Source of the DNA: Pseudomonadota bacterium
GTDB lineage: Bacteria > Pseudomonadota > Alphaproteobacteria > Rhizobiales > Xanthobacteraceae
DNA length: 64,000 nt
Assembly: GCA_023386635.1 (NCBI GenBank)
Contig: JAEWJH010000018.1
Span: forward strand, 1 to 64,000
Reading direction: 5' to 3'
Below the pieces are notes generated by a model. That model worked only from the letters and a program-made list of their open reading frames with translations. It did not search any database and was not told the origin of the DNA. A program made the position numbers and the translations under genes. How positions within the stretch are numbered: the first letter of the stretch is position 1; each line of letters begins with the position of its first letter. This document shows positions 24,797 to 33,359 of the stretch, one piece after another.

Positions 24797-25573
24797 ATGG
24801 ATCTCGGGATCAAGGGGCGCACCGCGCTGATCACCGCTGCAAGCCGCGGCATCGGGCGGGCCTGTGCGCTCAGTCTTGCTGCGGAGGGGTGCAATGTCGC
24901 GATCTGCGCCCGCGGTGACGACGAATTGCAAAAGACCGCGACTGATATCCGCAGCCAGACCGGCGCGACGGTGTTTGCGCAGGCGACCGATTTGTCCTCG
25001 CCGGAACAGCTTGGATCGCTGGTCGCGAACACGCACAAAACGTTCGGCAGCATCGACATTCTCGTCGCGATCTGCGGCTCGCCGAAGCGGGGGACGTTTG
25101 CGGACATCACCGACGAGGATCTGACGGCCGCTTTTGCCGCGACCGTGCTGTCGCTGGCGCGTATGGTGCGTCTGGTGGTCCCGCATATGCAGACGAAGAA
25201 ATGGGGGCGGGTCGTGACCGTGCAGTCGCGCTCCGTTCGCGAGACGATCCCGGAACTGTTCGCCTCGAATTCCACGCGTCCCGGCGCTGCCGGTTTGATG
25301 AAGGATATGTCCCGCGAATTCGGCGGTGACGGCATCCTGTTCAATACCATCGTGCCCGGCCGGATCATGACCGATCGCTTTCTCGGCGGGATTGAAGCGT
25401 CGAAGCTGTCGCGCGACGACTATATCCGCTCGAAGATCGGCGATGTGCCGGTGCAGCGTTTCGGCACGCCCGAGGACATCGCCGGCGCTGTCACGTTCCT
25501 GGTCTCGGAGCGGGCGGGCTATATCACCGGCGCCGCGCTTCCCGTGGACGGAGGCGTGATCCGCGCGATTTGA
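24797..25573 (+). CDS. SDR-fold oxidoreductase lacking the YxxxK catalytic motif
   Basis: A 258-residue Rossmann protein. The nucleotide motif is TAASRGIG (residues 13-20), and the end VSERAGYITGAALPVDGGV is typical of the SDR family. Where classical SDRs have YxxxK, this protein has N158-S-T-R-P162 (FASNSTRPGAAG), so the Tyr and Lys are missing. A subgroup of FabG-like SDRs is known to share this departure. It follows the signal-less binding-fold gene by 26 bases in the ligAB operon. It may be a reductase with another mechanism or a non-catalytic partner. Confidence 0.85.
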   Translation: MDLGIKGRTALITAASRGIGRACALSLAAEGCNVAICARGDDELQKTATDIRSQTGATVFAQATDLSSPEQLGSLVANTHKTFGSIDILVAICGSPKRGTFADITDEDLTAAFAATVLSLARMVRLVVPHMQTKKWGRVVTVQSRSVRETIPELFASNSTRPGAAGLMKDMSREFGGDGILFNTIVPGRIMTDRFLGGIEASKLSRDDYIRSKIGDVPVQRFGTPEDIAGAVTFLVSERAGYITGAALPVDGGVIRAI

Positions 25574-26096
25574 TGACGCGCGCCGGCGGAATGCGCCGTC
25601 CCTAGCGCCGGGGCAGCGGTCGTGCCTTCGTCATCTGTGTGGACGATAGCAACCTCGACGACATGACCGATTACAGCGTCGGTCGCGCGCTCGATCTGTT
25701 CGGGATCGATAGCGGAGACGTCCGCCGCTGGGGTAAAAATTTCGGCCCATCGCAAGGCGCACAGCGTCCATAAGAAGACGGAGCGACGTGGTCCGCGCTT
25801 CGGCCTGAAGGTGATGAAGTCCAAGGCCGACCGCATGTGGGAAGAGTTCGGCGACATTCTGGCCGCCGTCCTGCGCCGCCCGCCGATGCTGCTCCACCAG
25901 ACGAAGCCTGCCGGCGCCTCGGCTCCGCGCACTGCCATGGCCGAGACAAGCGTCGCGCGGAACACGGCGGGTATGCGATGTCACAAGGTGTTGTGGCCGG
26001 CGAACGCCGCGCCGGCGATGACGGCCTGGCTCAAGACGGTGCTTCCCGACCGGTAGTCTGATAGAAGGAGACGACCGAGGAACGCGAGACAGCACC
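25574..26096 (+). other. 523-bp intergenic region, possibly holding a decayed gene
   Basis: No intact gene is convincing. One plus-strand frame from about 25610 to 25770 reads GRAFVICVDDSNLDDMTDYS and onward with strong G/C third positions before a stop; a different plus frame (25811-26056, 81 codons) then looks protein-like up to the Shine-Dalgarno of the next gene. A change of frame within one coding-like stretch suggests a frameshifted remnant. I recognise no family. Confidence 0.3.
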
Positions 26097-27263
26097 ATGT
26101 ACGATCCGCCGGGCGTCAAGACGAGCAGGGATTTTCCTGTTCCCGATCGGATGAAGGCCTGGGTGCTCGGCGATCCCGGCGAGTTGATCTTTAAAGAGAA
26201 ACCGGTGCCGGTGCCGAAACGGGCCGAGGTGCTGGTGCGCATCGACGCCGTGGCGATCTGCGCGACCGATCTGGAGAACATCTATCACGGCCCGCCGGCG
26301 GTGATCGAAGGCGGGCTACCGTTCAACAAGAACTGGACGCCCGGCCACGAATATATGGGCACGGTTGTCGCGCTCGGTCCCGGCGTCGATGAATTCCGCA
26401 TCGGCCAGCGCATCACGGTGGAAATCCACGCCGGCTGCGGCCAGTGCAAGCGCTGCCGCGAGGGCATGTATACATCGTGCCATAACTATGGCCTGAACTA
26501 CGGTGACGTCGACAAGGGCCATCGCGCCAACGGCTTCACCACCGATGGCGGGTTCTGCGAATATCAGGTCAACAACATCAACACGCTGGTCGGCATCCCC
26601 GACGATATGTCGGACGAAGAGGCGACGCTCGTCGTCACCGCCGGCACGGCGATGTACGGCTTCACCGAACTGGGCGGTTTGATCGCCGGCGAGAGCGTTG
26701 TCGTCACCGGACCCGGACCGATCGGGCTTTTGGGCGTGGCGGTCGCCAAAGCGATGGGGGCCTCGCCGGTCATTCTGACCGGCACGCGCGACAACCGGCT
26801 GGCGATCGGCACCAAACTGGGCGCCGATCACGTCATCAATATCCGCAAGGTCAACGACGTCGTGCAGGCGGTGAAAGACTGCAATGGCGGCAAGGGCGTC
26901 GATTACGTGCTCGAATGCTCGGCAGCGCCGAACGCGCTGAACGAGGCGCTCCGCATGGTGAATCGCGGCGGCAAGATCTGCCTCGCGGCGTTTCCGCACG
27001 GTGAAGTGCCGGTCGATATCGCCCGGATCGCCACCAACAACATCTATGTCTACGGCATCCGCGGCGAGGGCCGTAGCGCCACCCACCGCGCGCAGGCGTT
27101 CATGACGCAAAAGCGCTTCGACGCGAGGCTGATCCACACCCACACCTTCGCGCTCGCGGATCTCCCCACCGCGCTGCGCTACGCCAAGGATCGCGTCGAG
27201 GACGCCATCAAGGTGGTGGTCAAAGCGAGGCTGGACTCGACACAGAAAGTAGCCGCCGAGTAG
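26097..27263 (+). CDS. Zinc-dependent medium-chain alcohol dehydrogenase
   Basis: A 388-residue MDR-family NAD(P)-dependent dehydrogenase. Catalytic zinc ligands are the Cys of AICATDLEN and the His of TPGHEYMG. The structural zinc site is CGQCKRCREGMYTSC, and the nucleotide motif is GPGPIGLLGVAVAKAMGAS. It starts at ATG 26097 and is followed after 32 bases by an IlvD/Edd dehydratase, a pair typical of sugar-acid or polyol routes, although nearby genes are aromatic-type. The substrate alcohol is unknown. Confidence 0.9.
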   Translation: MYDPPGVKTSRDFPVPDRMKAWVLGDPGELIFKEKPVPVPKRAEVLVRIDAVAICATDLENIYHGPPAVIEGGLPFNKNWTPGHEYMGTVVALGPGVDEFRIGQRITVEIHAGCGQCKRCREGMYTSCHNYGLNYGDVDKGHRANGFTTDGGFCEYQVNNINTLVGIPDDMSDEEATLVVTAGTAMYGFTELGGLIAGESVVVTGPGPIGLLGVAVAKAMGASPVILTGTRDNRLAIGTKLGADHVINIRKVNDVVQAVKDCNGGKGVDYVLECSAAPNALNEALRMVNRGGKICLAAFPHGEVPVDIARIATNNIYVYGIRGEGRSATHRAQAFMTQKRFDARLIHTHTFALADLPTALRYAKDRVEDAIKVVVKARLDSTQKVAAE

Positions 27264-27295
27264 CCTGTGGGCTGTTCATAGGGCTCCATCGTCTC

Positions 27296-29014
27296 ATGGC
27301 GCAGAAAAGCGACGTCGGTTTCGCCAACGGTCTCACCAATTACGGCGACCGGGATTTTTCGCTGTATCTGCGCCGCTCGTTCGCCCAGTCCATGGGCTAT
27401 TCGCGCGAGATGCTGGAAAAGCCGGTGGTCGGCATCGCTTACACCGGGTCCGGCTTCAACAACTGCCACCGCCATTTCCCTGAATTGCTGGACGCGGTGA
27501 AGCGCGGCGTGCTCGCCGCTGGCGCGCTGCCGGTGGCTTTCCCGACCATCTCGCTCGGTGAGGTGTTTCTCAGCCCGACCAGCCTGAAATTCCGCAACCT
27601 GATGGCGATGGACACCGAGGAGATGATCCGCGCCCAGCCCATGGATGCGGTGGTGCTGATGGGCGGTTGCGACAAGACCGTGCCGGCGCAACTGATGGGC
27701 GCGGTCTCGGCGGCGCGGCCGGCGATCATGCTGATCGGCGGACCGATGATGACCGGCCGCCATCGCGGCGAACGGCTCGGCGCTTGCACCGATTGCCGGC
27801 GCTTCTGGGCGCGCTATCGCGCCGGCGATGTGAGCGATGACGAGATTTCGACGGTCGAGGGCCGGCTGGCGACAACGGCCGGCACCTGCGCCGTGATGGG
27901 CACCGCGTCGACCATGGCTTGTATCGCCGAGGCGCTGGGCATGATCCTGCCGGGGACAGCGGCGATCCCGGCAGTACACGCCGACCGGCTGCGCGCCGCG
28001 GAGGCGACGGGCGCCGCGGCGGTGCGGCTGATCGGATCGTCGACCTTGACGCCGGAGAAGATCGTCAACGCCAGATCCGTCGAGAATGCGCTGCGCGTGC
28101 TGCTCGCGCTCGGCGGTTCGACCAATGCGGTGATCCATCTCACCGCCATCGCCGGCCGCGCCGGCGTTCACATGTCGCTGGAGCGGCTCAACGAACTGTC
28201 GGAGACGACGCCGGTGCTGGTGAACCTGAAGCCGGTCGGTAACGGCTATATGGAGGATTTTCACGCCAGCGGCGGCATGGGGCGCCTGCTGCGTGAATTG
28301 AAAGACCTGCTGCATCTCGACTGCATGACCGTGACCGGCGAGACGCTGGACGAGCGGCTGGCCGCGGAGCACGAGGATTATGTGGACCGCACGGTGATCG
28401 CCGCGCGCCGCGCGCCGCTGGAGCCGCAAGGCGGGCTGGTCGCGCTGTTCGGCAATCTCGCGCCGAAGGGCGCGATCCTGAAACGCTCGGCGGCCGATGC
28501 GCGGCTGTTCGAGCACGAAGGCCGCGCGGTGGTGTTCTCGTCGCTTGCCGATCTCGCGGCGCGCATCGACGATCCGGCGCTCGATGTCACGGCTGACGAT
28601 ATTCTCGTGCTGCAGAATGCCGGTCCGCATGCACCCGAGGCGATGCCCGAAGCCGGCTATCTGCCGATCCCGAAAAAGCTCGCCGCCAAAGGCGTGAAGG
28701 ACATGATCCGCGTGTCCGATGCGCGTATGAGCGGCACGGCGTTCGGCACCATTGTCTTGCATGTGACGCCCGATGCGGCATCCGGCGGTCCGCTCGCACT
28801 GGTTCGCAATGGCGACCGCATCCGCCTCTCGGTCAGCAAGGGCCGGATCGATCTTCTGGTGGACGAGGCAGAACTCCAGCGTCGCGCGTCCGCCGTTCCG
28901 CCTGCGGAAGCGCCGCCGGCGCGTGGCTATTCCGCGCTGTATGCGCGGGAAATCCTCGGCGCCGATGAAGGTTGCGACTTCCGCTTCCTGGTATCGGCGC
29001 AGTCGTCGGATTGA
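27296..29014 (+). CDS. IlvD/Edd-family dehydratase, sugar-acid (L-arabonate-type) dehydratase-like
   Basis: A 572-residue iron-sulfur dehydratase. The three cluster cysteines are Cys57 (NNCHRH), Cys125 (GGCDKT) and Cys198 (AGTCAVMGTAST). Length and these motifs fit the aldonate dehydratase branch better than true IlvD, which makes branched-chain amino acids. It removes water from a 2,3-dihydroxy acid to a 2-oxo acid. It is co-directional with the alcohol dehydrogenase and convergent with the aldehyde dehydrogenase, only 23 bases away. The exact sugar acid is uncertain. Confidence 0.88.
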   Translation: MAQKSDVGFANGLTNYGDRDFSLYLRRSFAQSMGYSREMLEKPVVGIAYTGSGFNNCHRHFPELLDAVKRGVLAAGALPVAFPTISLGEVFLSPTSLKFRNLMAMDTEEMIRAQPMDAVVLMGGCDKTVPAQLMGAVSAARPAIMLIGGPMMTGRHRGERLGACTDCRRFWARYRAGDVSDDEISTVEGRLATTAGTCAVMGTASTMACIAEALGMILPGTAAIPAVHADRLRAAEATGAAAVRLIGSSTLTPEKIVNARSVENALRVLLALGGSTNAVIHLTAIAGRAGVHMSLERLNELSETTPVLVNLKPVGNGYMEDFHASGGMGRLLRELKDLLHLDCMTVTGETLDERLAAEHEDYVDRTVIAARRAPLEPQGGLVALFGNLAPKGAILKRSAADARLFEHEGRAVVFSSLADLAARIDDPALDVTADDILVLQNAGPHAPEAMPEAGYLPIPKKLAAKGVKDMIRVSDARMSGTAFGTIVLHVTPDAASGGPLALVRNGDRIRLSVSKGRIDLLVDEAELQRRASAVPPAEAPPARGYSALYAREILGADEGCDFRFLVSAQSSD

Positions 29015-29037
29015 GGCGCGGCGCAGCAGGCGATCGT

Positions 29038-30474
29038 TCAGACCGTGATGCCGATGAATTTGAGCTGCGACATTTCCTCGATGGCGTAACGCACGCCTTC
29101 GCGGCCGACGCCGCTGCGCTTCATCCCGCCGAACGGATAGATGTCGAGCCGGAACCGGGTCGCCTCGTTGATCCACAAGGCGCCGACATCGAAATCGTCG
29201 GCGAAACGCATGACCGCCGCGAGATCGCGCGTGAACACCGCGCCCTGCAGACCGAAGGGTGAATCGTTCGCGAGCCGCAGCGCATCTTCGGTTGTATCGA
29301 ACGGCGTCACCAAAGCGATCGGGCCGAACACCTCGTCTTGCCACAGCTGTGCGCCCAGGCTGACGTCGACGAGGATACCGGGCGACACCAGCGCGCCGCT
29401 CTGGCGCGGCTCCAGCGCATAACGCGCGCCTTTGCCGATGGCGTCGGCGCACATGCCCATGACGCGATCGGCCGAGGCCTTGGTCACCATCGGCCCGACA
29501 TCGGTTTTCGGATCGGTGGGATCGCCGACATTCAGAGTCTTGGCGGCGGCGACGAACTTTTCAATAAAGGCGTCGAGCACGCCGCGCGCGACGAGGATGC
29601 GCTGCGCGGAGATGCATTGCTGGCCGCTCGCTTCGAACGCGGCGGCGGCGATCTTCTTTGCGGCGCTGTCGACATCCGCATCCGCCATCACGATGTTGGC
29701 GGCGTTTGAGCCTAGCTCGGCGAGGAATTTCTTGGCCTTGGCTGCCGCGGCGAGCGCATCGCCGCCGGCGGTGCTGCCGGTGAACGAGACCGCGCGAACG
29801 TCAGGATGCGCTGCCAGCGCGGATGCGCTGTCGCGGTCGCCGGTGACGACGGTGAACAGGTTTCGCGGCCAGCCGGCTTCCTCGAACAATTGCGCGAGGC
29901 GCAGCGCGGTGCGCGTGGCGGCCGGGGCGGGTTTGGTGACGATGGCATTGCCGGCGGCGATCGCCGGCGCAACCTTTTGCACCAGCAGGTTCACCGGCGC
30001 GTTGAACGGCGTGATGCCTGCGACAACGCCATATGGCATATGCCGGACATAACCCATATGGCCGACACCGGTGGGGGTGATGTCGAGGGGCAGCGTCTCG
30101 CCGCCGAACTGGGTTAGTGCAGCGGCCGTCGCCTCGAGGAATTCGGCGCCGCGTTTTACCTCGCCGGTGGCGATGCGGATCGGCTTGCCGACATCCTCGC
30201 AGATCAGCGCGGCAATCTCCTTGCTGGCGCCGAGCAGCGCGGCGGCGGCATTGCGCAGCCAGGTGATGCGTTGATGCGTCGGCTGCTTGCGGTTGGCGAT
30301 GAAAGCCGCCATCGCCGCGGTGACGGCGCGATCCACGCCAGCCTGTCCCGATTCAGCGATCCGGCCGATGACACGGCCATCCTGCGGCGCGACCAGATCG
30401 AAGGTCTTCTCACCGGGCGTCGCGGATTTGCCGTCAACGAAATCGGAAAAAACGGGAAGGGCGGGCGTGGTCAC
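29038..30474 (-). CDS. NAD(P)-dependent aldehyde dehydrogenase
   Basis: A 478-residue ALDH. The catalytic pair is Glu253 (LAELGSNAAN, a variant of LELGG) and Cys287 (SGQQCISAQR), with FTGST at 231-235 for cofactor binding and Asn157 in TPFNAP. It resembles the branch of vanillin, benzaldehyde and sulfolactaldehyde dehydrogenases. It starts nine bases after the LigB-LigA fusion gene, so both are one minus-strand unit. It probably oxidises a semialdehyde from ring opening or an aryl aldehyde. Confidence 0.9.
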   Translation of the reverse strand: MTTPALPVFSDFVDGKSATPGEKTFDLVAPQDGRVIGRIAESGQAGVDRAVTAAMAAFIANRKQPTHQRITWLRNAAAALLGASKEIAALICEDVGKPIRIATGEVKRGAEFLEATAAALTQFGGETLPLDITPTGVGHMGYVRHMPYGVVAGITPFNAPVNLLVQKVAPAIAAGNAIVTKPAPAATRTALRLAQLFEEAGWPRNLFTVVTGDRDSASALAAHPDVRAVSFTGSTAGGDALAAAAKAKKFLAELGSNAANIVMADADVDSAAKKIAAAAFEASGQQCISAQRILVARGVLDAFIEKFVAAAKTLNVGDPTDPKTDVGPMVTKASADRVMGMCADAIGKGARYALEPRQSGALVSPGILVDVSLGAQLWQDEVFGPIALVTPFDTTEDALRLANDSPFGLQGAVFTRDLAAVMRFADDFDVGALWINEATRFRLDIYPFGGMKRSGVGREGVRYAIEEMSQLKFIGITV

Positions 30475-30483
30475 AGCTTATCC

Positions 30484-31542
30484 TCAGCGTGGGTTGCGCA
30501 GACGCTGGATCTGCATGTTGGCGAGGAACGGCACCAGCGGATGCGCGCCCATCTTCACGATGTGCGGAACGTCCAGCTTGATCAGGGCTTCGCGCTGATC
30601 CGACGAGAGCTTGAACTTGTCGGCATAGGCGGCGGCGTCCTTCATATACTGCTGCCGGTTTTGCTCTTCGTGGGCGAGGCCATGCAGCGCCGAGATAAGC
30701 TCGACCAGCTCCGGCTTGATCGACGGATAGTGCGCTTCTTTCTGTTTGTTCTCGCCGCCGAACCAGGCGAGCGAGGCGTAGTTGTGGTGCCAGCTCGGAT
30801 CCATCGAGACGATGTCCGGCTTGCGCTCTCCGAGTGCGCCGGCAGCGCAGGCCCAGCAGCGCAGCTCGATGTTGCCGGTATCGTCGAGCTCGGTCTCGTC
30901 ATAGCCGATCAGCGACTTCAGATTGCCGGTCGCGAGCTTTTCCAGGACCTTGTTGTCCCACGCCAGTTCGGGATTGGAGTAGCGGTCGGTGCCGGGGAAA
31001 TGCGACATGCCTCCGCTCGACAGGATCACGGTCTTGAGGCCGAGCTGCGTCACGGTGCGCGCGATCGCCTGGCCGAACTGATAGCAGCGCTCCATCGTCG
31101 GCTGCGGCGGCAGATAGGCGTTGACGAAGATCGGCAGCACCGGGTCGGTGACGCCGAGATGGGTCAGCGGAATGCCGATGGCGTAATCGATGCGCGCGGT
31201 GCTGGTGAAGGCCGGATCGAAATTCTGCCGGTACATCTGCCGTACGATCTCGAAGCCGATTTCGCTCGGGATTTTCCAGTGAAATTTGCGGCCGGCGAAT
31301 TCGCCGGTCGCTTCGCCGCCGACATGCACGGTGAAGGGCGGAGCGGCGTTGTGGAAAAACTGTTCGGCGTGGTCGTTGGAGAAGATGATCCAGAGGTCGG
31401 GCTTGAGCGCCTTGAGTTTCTGGCCGATGTCGGCGGCGACGGCCCGGACCTGCTCGACGACCTTTTTGTCCTCGGTATCCGGCATCGTGAAGAATTGCGG
31501 CGCATGGGGCAGCATCGCGCCGCCAACGACTGTCGACATCAT
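30484..31542 (-). CDS. Single-chain LigB-LigA fusion extradiol dioxygenase (gallate dioxygenase-like architecture)
   Basis: A 352-residue protein. Residues 1-270 are a LigB domain with Fe ligands at His13 (LPHAPQ), His58 (SNDHAEQ) and Glu226 (NIELRCW) and the catalytic His181 (GGMSHFPG). Residues 285-345 are a LigA-like helical domain, LSSDQREALIKLDVPHIVK then MGAHPLVPFLAN, closely paralleling the separate ligA product at 22596. This order is known from gallate dioxygenases (DesB/GalA), which are longer, at about 420 residues. It probably opens a trihydroxy- or dihydroxybenzoate. An aldehyde dehydrogenase is downstream and an AraC gene is divergent. Confidence 0.87.
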   Translation of the reverse strand: MMSTVVGGAMLPHAPQFFTMPDTEDKKVVEQVRAVAADIGQKLKALKPDLWIIFSNDHAEQFFHNAAPPFTVHVGGEATGEFAGRKFHWKIPSEIGFEIVRQMYRQNFDPAFTSTARIDYAIGIPLTHLGVTDPVLPIFVNAYLPPQPTMERCYQFGQAIARTVTQLGLKTVILSSGGMSHFPGTDRYSNPELAWDNKVLEKLATGNLKSLIGYDETELDDTGNIELRCWACAAGALGERKPDIVSMDPSWHHNYASLAWFGGENKQKEAHYPSIKPELVELISALHGLAHEEQNRQQYMKDAAAYADKFKLSSDQREALIKLDVPHIVKMGAHPLVPFLANMQIQRLRNPR

Positions 31543-31676
31543 GGCTTACGTCCTCTCCTGGCAGGTTGCCGGACCGTGGCCGGCCTCGTCACAGTACTCT
31601 AGCGTCGCGATTTTCGTCGTGTTATCGACATTCTGCCAAAAAACTGTTTTGAAACGACAAGCGGAGGCGAACCCGC

Positions 31677-32474
31677 GTGGACGTCGCCGAAGTCCATCCC
31701 GAATTGCTGGCGCCGCCGTCCGGCCGCTATCCGGTCCCGGTCATCGCCTATGTGTCCGACCTCCGGCGCGGTGGCGGCCTGCCGCCCCACAGCCATGAGC
31801 GTGCGCAATTGCTTGCCGTGTCGTCGGGCTCGATCGCGGTCGCCGCCGAAGGGGCGACCTTTGTCGCGCCGCCGGAGCGCGCGGTGTGGGTGCCGGCCGA
31901 CATCATTCACGAGACGCGGCATCTCGCCTCGACGCGGCTGCGGACGCTCTATATCGCGCGCGACGCCGTGCCCCATCTGCCGCCGCGCACCACGGTGATC
32001 CAGATCAGTCCGCTGATGCGCGAACTGATCGGCGCGATCGTCACCAAGCCGCGGCTCTACGATGCTGCCGGTGCGGACGGCCGGGTCGTTGCGGTGCTGC
32101 TCGATCAGATCGTGCAGTCGGCGCAATTGCCGCTGCATCTCCCGATGCCGACATCGCCCGCGCTGCTGGCGCTCGCCAACCGCCTTCTGGAAAATCCGGC
32201 GGACGATCGCGATCTGGCCGCGCTGGCGGCCGTGGTTGCGGTGTCGCCACGCACGCTCGAACGGCAGTTCAAGGCGGAAACCGGTCTGTCGCTGCGCAGC
32301 TTTCGCCGTCAGGCCAAGCTCCTGCGCGCGCTGGAACTGCTCGCGTCGGGCATGTCGGTCGGCAAAGTGTCCGACGAGATCGGATTCGGCGAACCGAGCG
32401 CGTTCATTGCCATGTTCCGTGGCGCGTTTGGGGTGACGCCCGGCCGGTATCTCGAACGTCGCGGTCTTTCCTGA
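31677..32474 (+). CDS. AraC-family transcriptional regulator with cupin sensor domain
   Basis: A 265-residue regulator. The N-terminal cupin has LPPHSHERAQLLAVSSGS. The C-terminal double HTH has DLAALAAVVAVSPRTLERQF and VGKVSDEIGFGEPSAFIAMF, ending FGVTPGRYLERRG. GTG 31677 has a GGAGG Shine-Dalgarno nine bases upstream. It is divergent from the LigB-LigA fusion and aldehyde dehydrogenase unit across 134 bp and probably regulates it. Confidence 0.9.
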   Translation: MDVAEVHPELLAPPSGRYPVPVIAYVSDLRRGGGLPPHSHERAQLLAVSSGSIAVAAEGATFVAPPERAVWVPADIIHETRHLASTRLRTLYIARDAVPHLPPRTTVIQISPLMRELIGAIVTKPRLYDAAGADGRVVAVLLDQIVQSAQLPLHLPMPTSPALLALANRLLENPADDRDLAALAAVVAVSPRTLERQFKAETGLSLRSFRRQAKLLRALELLASGMSVGKVSDEIGFGEPSAFIAMFRGAFGVTPGRYLERRGLS

Positions 32475-32500
32475 CGGCAAATGCCGCGTCGCTTATCCGG

Positions 32501-33238
32501 CTAGCGGCGCGCAGTCGCGCGGGGCGGGGGTGTTTTACCGTCGGCGCCGGACGCCAGTGATGCCACGGCTTCCTCGCGACGGCGTTTGAGCATCAGCTCT
32601 CTGACGTTCTCGAGGTGGGTTCGCATCGCGCGGCCAGCTTGTTCGGCCTTGCCGTTGCAGATGGCGTCCACAATCGGATCATGGCTTTCCGCGCTTTCGA
32701 CGCTGACGGACTCGCCTTGGTTGATGCGGTGGCGCTCGCGGTGCACGTGCCACATGATCTTCTGATGCAGGTCCATCAGCGACCGGTTGCCGGTGCCGCC
32801 GACAATGGTGCGGTGGAATCGGTCGTTCAGATCGTAATAGAGCGCGGCTTCGCTGCGTCGGGCGGCCTGTTTCATGTCCCCGTAGATATGCTCGATCGCT
32901 TTCAACACCTCGGCCGGGCGCTTCTGCGCGACACGGGTCGCGGCTAGCTGCTCGAGGCCGATCAGGATATCCATGGTTTCGCCGACGTCGGTGACGTCCG
33001 GGTCGGTCACCACCGCGCCGACATGCGGGACCAGACGGATCAGTCCTTCCGCTTCCAGCGTTTTCAACGCCTGGCGCAGCGGCGTGCGCGACACGCCGAA
33101 TTCGCGGCACAGCAGGGGTTCGGAGAGTCGCTCGCCCGACTTCCAGCGGTTTTCCACGATGTCCTTGCGCAGACGCGGAAGGATCTGGTCGTGCATCGGG
33201 GCGAACCGCACGAGGGGCGTTTGAGACTCTGTGTCCAT
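32501..33238 (-). CDS. GntR-family regulator with FCD effector domain
   Basis: A FadR-type regulator of 245 residues from ATG 33238. The winged helix spans LSEPLLCREFGVSRTPLRQALKTLE, and the FCD domain has DLNDRFHRTIV with further His in the all-helical C-terminal half. In-frame ATGs at 33268 and 33313 are alternatives. The last would leave only 46 bp between it and the divergent hydroxylase gene, so a later start is favoured. A tandem ATCGTATACGAT-type operator lies in the shared promoter. It probably represses the molybdenum hydroxylase operon. Confidence 0.87.
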   Translation of the reverse strand: MDTESQTPLVRFAPMHDQILPRLRKDIVENRWKSGERLSEPLLCREFGVSRTPLRQALKTLEAEGLIRLVPHVGAVVTDPDVTDVGETMDILIGLEQLAATRVAQKRPAEVLKAIEHIYGDMKQAARRSEAALYYDLNDRFHRTIVGGTGNRSLMDLHQKIMWHVHRERHRINQGESVSVESAESHDPIVDAICNGKAEQAGRAMRTHLENVRELMLKRRREEAVASLASGADGKTPPPRATARR

Positions 33239-33326
33239 ACGTCGCGCTTTGTTGTTGATGCCGGACATGGAGTCAATTTCTGGACGGATTGCCGGACGAC
33301 TGTCTTGACTCATTCTCGTTTTCTAG

Positions 33327-33347
33327 ATCGTATACGATATACGATAT
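33327..33347. promoter_or_regulatory. Candidate GntR operator
   Basis: ATCGTATACGAT (33327-33338) is a perfect 12-bp palindrome, and ACGATAT is repeated in tandem at 33334-33340 and 33341-33347. AT-rich GTATACGA-type sites are usual for FCD-domain GntR proteins. It sits 13 bases before the molybdenum subunit start, in the gap shared with the divergent gntR gene. Confidence 0.65.
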
Positions 33348-33359
33348 TGTGGAAGCGGA

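Noticed and set aside
27296..29014. Biosynthetic dihydroxy-acid dehydratase IlvD
   Set aside because: Motif context and the neighbouring zinc dehydrogenase fit the aldonate dehydratase branch. No other branched-chain amino acid biosynthesis gene is nearby.
27179..29452. A 757-codon open frame on the minus strand
   Set aside because: It runs antisense through the IlvD/Edd dehydratase. The translation is Arg/His-rich with no family motif, as expected for a shadow frame in GC-rich DNA, while the plus-strand protein has three intact cluster cysteines.
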